Positions 62,919-64,000 of a stretch of 64,000 bases of DNA are shown here, one piece after another. Under the pieces are notes generated by a model, which worked only from the letters and a program-made list of their open reading frames with translations, did not search any database and was not told where the DNA came from. The stretch comes from Methanofastidiosum sp. (lineage in GTDB: Archaea; Methanobacteriota_B; Thermococci; Methanofastidiosales; Methanofastidiosaceae): positions 124,001 through 188,000 of the forward strand of contig DAOSDU010000002.1 of the NCBI GenBank assembly GCA_035362715.1, written 5' to 3'. The stretch's first letter is position 1. Each line of letters opens with the position of its first letter. The position numbers and the translations under genes were made by a program.

Positions 62919-62930
62919 CTATATTTAAGT
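62919..62930 (-). promoter_or_regulatory. atwA promoter TATA box
   Basis: Read on the - strand: ACTTAAATATAG, about 35-40 nt before ATG 62887. It lies back to back with the chromate-transporter gene promoter. Confidence 0.45.
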
Positions 62931-62978
62931 TTTTGGATTACGAATATAAATTCATAAGTATTTCCTGGTTACTAATGT

Positions 62979-62987
62979 ATTTATATG
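62979..62987 (+). promoter_or_regulatory. Chromate-transporter gene promoter TATA box
   Basis: ATTTATATG about 35 nt before ATG 63018; SD GGGAG at 63008-63012. Confidence 0.55.
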
Positions 62988-63017
62988 CCTATAGCCATAT
63001 TATTTTAGGGAGTTTAA

Positions 63018-63575
63018 ATGATAAGTATAGTCTCAAAGAACAGAGAATTATTGTCTATTTTTTATACTTTTCTTAAGATATCGGGACTTACCATTGGAGG
63101 GGGATACGCAATGGTACCAGCTATTGAGAGAAACCTGATTAATAAAAAACTAATAACTGAAAAAGAGTTTTTTAATATACTTTCAATCGCACAGTCTATG
63201 CCCGGTCCAATAGCATTCAATTTATCAATACTATTGGGTAAAAAACTAAGGGGGTTTTGGGGTGCAGTATTTGCATCATTTGGGGTTATCATTCCTCCAT
63301 TTTTTGGAATAATAATAGTTGCTAGTTTAATACAAGCCAATTCTGGCAGTGTTTATGTGGCCAAATTTTTGAATGGGTGTTATATAGCAACTGTTGGATT
63401 GACTTCATACGTGCTTTATAAAATAATGAAAAATATCAATTATAACAAAATTACTATCCCTCTTTTTTTATTTGGTGTATTGTTTATTATTCTAAATAAA
63501 AACTTGACATTTTTTGTATTTCTTTTTTTAGTTTTTATTAATTATTTTTATGAAAAGGGAGGGATTGATTGCTAA
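63018..63575 (+). CDS. chrA: Chromate transporter family protein, N-terminal half type
   Basis: 185 residues, five to six hydrophobic helices. CHR-family motifs: FLKISGLTIGGGYAMVPAIER, AQSMPGPIAFNLSILLG and GFWGAVFASFGVIIPP. Such half-size proteins work in pairs with a second, adjacent half protein. Substrate may be chromate or sulfate-like anions; chromate itself is uncertain in an anaerobe. SD GGGAG before ATG 63018. Its stop overlaps the next gene's TTG start by 7 nt. Confidence 0.85.
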   Translation: MISIVSKNRELLSIFYTFLKISGLTIGGGYAMVPAIERNLINKKLITEKEFFNILSIAQSMPGPIAFNLSILLGKKLRGFWGAVFASFGVIIPPFFGIIIVASLIQANSGSVYVAKFLNGCYIATVGLTSYVLYKIMKNINYNKITIPLFLFGVLFIILNKNLTFFVFLFLVFINYFYEKGGIDC

Positions 63576-64000
63576 ACATTCTATTTATTTTCTTCTACAT
63601 TGGTTCAATATCTTTCGGGGGTGGGTGGGCTGTTGTTGGATTGATTAAGGATATAATGATTGGCCAAAATTATTTAAATTTTCCAGAATTTAAAGAAATT
63701 TTAACTGCGGCACAATTAACACCGGGGCCAATCGCAGTCAATATGGCAACTTATGTTGGATATAAATACTATGGTTTTATCGGAGCTATATTAACCACAT
63801 TTTTTTTGCTTTTACCCCCGATAATAATCATGGCTAGTTACTTAACGTTAAAGAAATCAATAAAATTAAAAAAAGAATATTTTATTAATTCTCTAGCTCT
63901 TGGAACCGCGGTACTTGTTTTTATAACATTATATTCCTTAGGAGTTCAATTTATATTAAATCTTGATATAAAGGCGGTAATACTAGCATTAGCAATATTT
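63569..64000 (+). CDS. chrA: Chromate transporter family protein, C-terminal half type (cut by right edge)
   Basis: Starts at TTG 63569 with SD AAGGGAGGG about 6 nt upstream, overlapping the previous stop. 144 codons are visible before the window ends. Motifs parallel the first half: YIGSISFGGGWAVVGLIKD, TAAQLTPGPIAVNMATYVGY, and GFIGAILTTFFLLLPP. A hydrophobic helix follows and the frame remains open at 64000. It forms a two-gene half-transporter pair with the preceding protein. Confidence 0.8.
   Translation, partial: MLNILFIFFYIGSISFGGGWAVVGLIKDIMIGQNYLNFPEFKEILTAAQLTPGPIAVNMATYVGYKYYGFIGAILTTFFLLLPPIIIMASYLTLKKSIKLKKEYFINSLALGTAVLVFITLYSLGVQFILNLDIKAVILALAIF

Noticed and set aside
1..64000. 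tRNA genes, CRISPR arrays, IS elements or prophage
   Set aside because: I looked for T-loop GGTTCGAATC-like sequences, regular spaced repeats, transposase motifs and terminal inverted repeats and saw none. A tRNAscan-SE run would be decisive.

Overview
The window is AT-rich archaeal DNA (adenine and thymine dominate genes and spacers alike) from a euryarchaeon. Archaeal markers include the G1P-lipid genes egsA and GGGP synthase, the archaeal FEN1, PCNA, RpoK and P0-type L10, archaeosine TGT, and TATA-box promoters. Two genes point to a methanogen or another MCR-bearing archaeon: mcrC, and the double-ABC ATPase AtwA (methyl-CoM reductase component A2). AT-richness, archaeal POR, HypC/HypD and Cam carbonic anhydrase would suit a Methanofastidiosa-like lineage, but that placement is inference. 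There is no rRNA, recognisable tRNA, CRISPR array, insertion sequence or prophage.

Layout. 1-11309: a surface-appendage or secretion locus on the + strand. It has a large FG-GAP beta-propeller protein (left end missing), three pilin-like membrane-anchored proteins with big ectodomains, then a promoter, a PilT/TadA/FlaI-type ATPase and two T2SSF membrane proteins. 11284-13911 (-): zinc ribbon, unknown protein, ubiquitin-like protein and archaeosine TGT. 14097-15743: adenine deaminase. 15911-24307 (-): a membrane protein, the porGDAB operon, an alkyltransferase-like protein, a BASS transporter, a phosphoesterase, a methyltransferase and a peroxiredoxin. 24597-25391: a secreted repeat protein flanked by two copies of a 28-nt element. 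25691-31988: hypC-hypD-cam-MutS-like, then DUF63, egsA and UPF0179.

32461-40865: information-processing genes (wHTH, rpoK, fen, pheS, pheT, dtdA), with mcrC plus a HAD protein and a DGK1-like kinase on the other strand. 40957-45367: a possible leader peptide, ftsZ, secE, spt5, L11, L1, L10 and L12. 45347-53052: RlmE, a TPR/J-domain protein, a small S-layer-like protein, a YkgJ protein, a NIP7-like PUA protein, argF, PRC-barrel, GGGP synthase, RNase P RNA (-), a GT4 glycosyltransferase and an archaeosortase (-). 53176-59287: MinD-like ATPase, a small membrane coiled-coil protein and a 1656-residue surface protein with a long repeat-bearing cytoplasmic tail. 59350-64000: PCNA, a tRNA G10 methyltransferase, AtwA (-) and two half-size chromate-transporter proteins (second cut by the right edge).

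Most promising for novelty: (i) the pilin-like locus, one gene of which appears to start at AUA; (ii) the MinD / small coiled coil / giant surface protein cluster, whose tail carries repeated LFSK and PDPKE motifs; (iii) a 16-codon leader peptide overlapping the ftsZ start; (iv) the 28-nt element flanking the repeat-protein gene; (v) a ubiquitin-like protein gene abutting archaeosine TGT. Functions come from motif recognition; no database search was possible.
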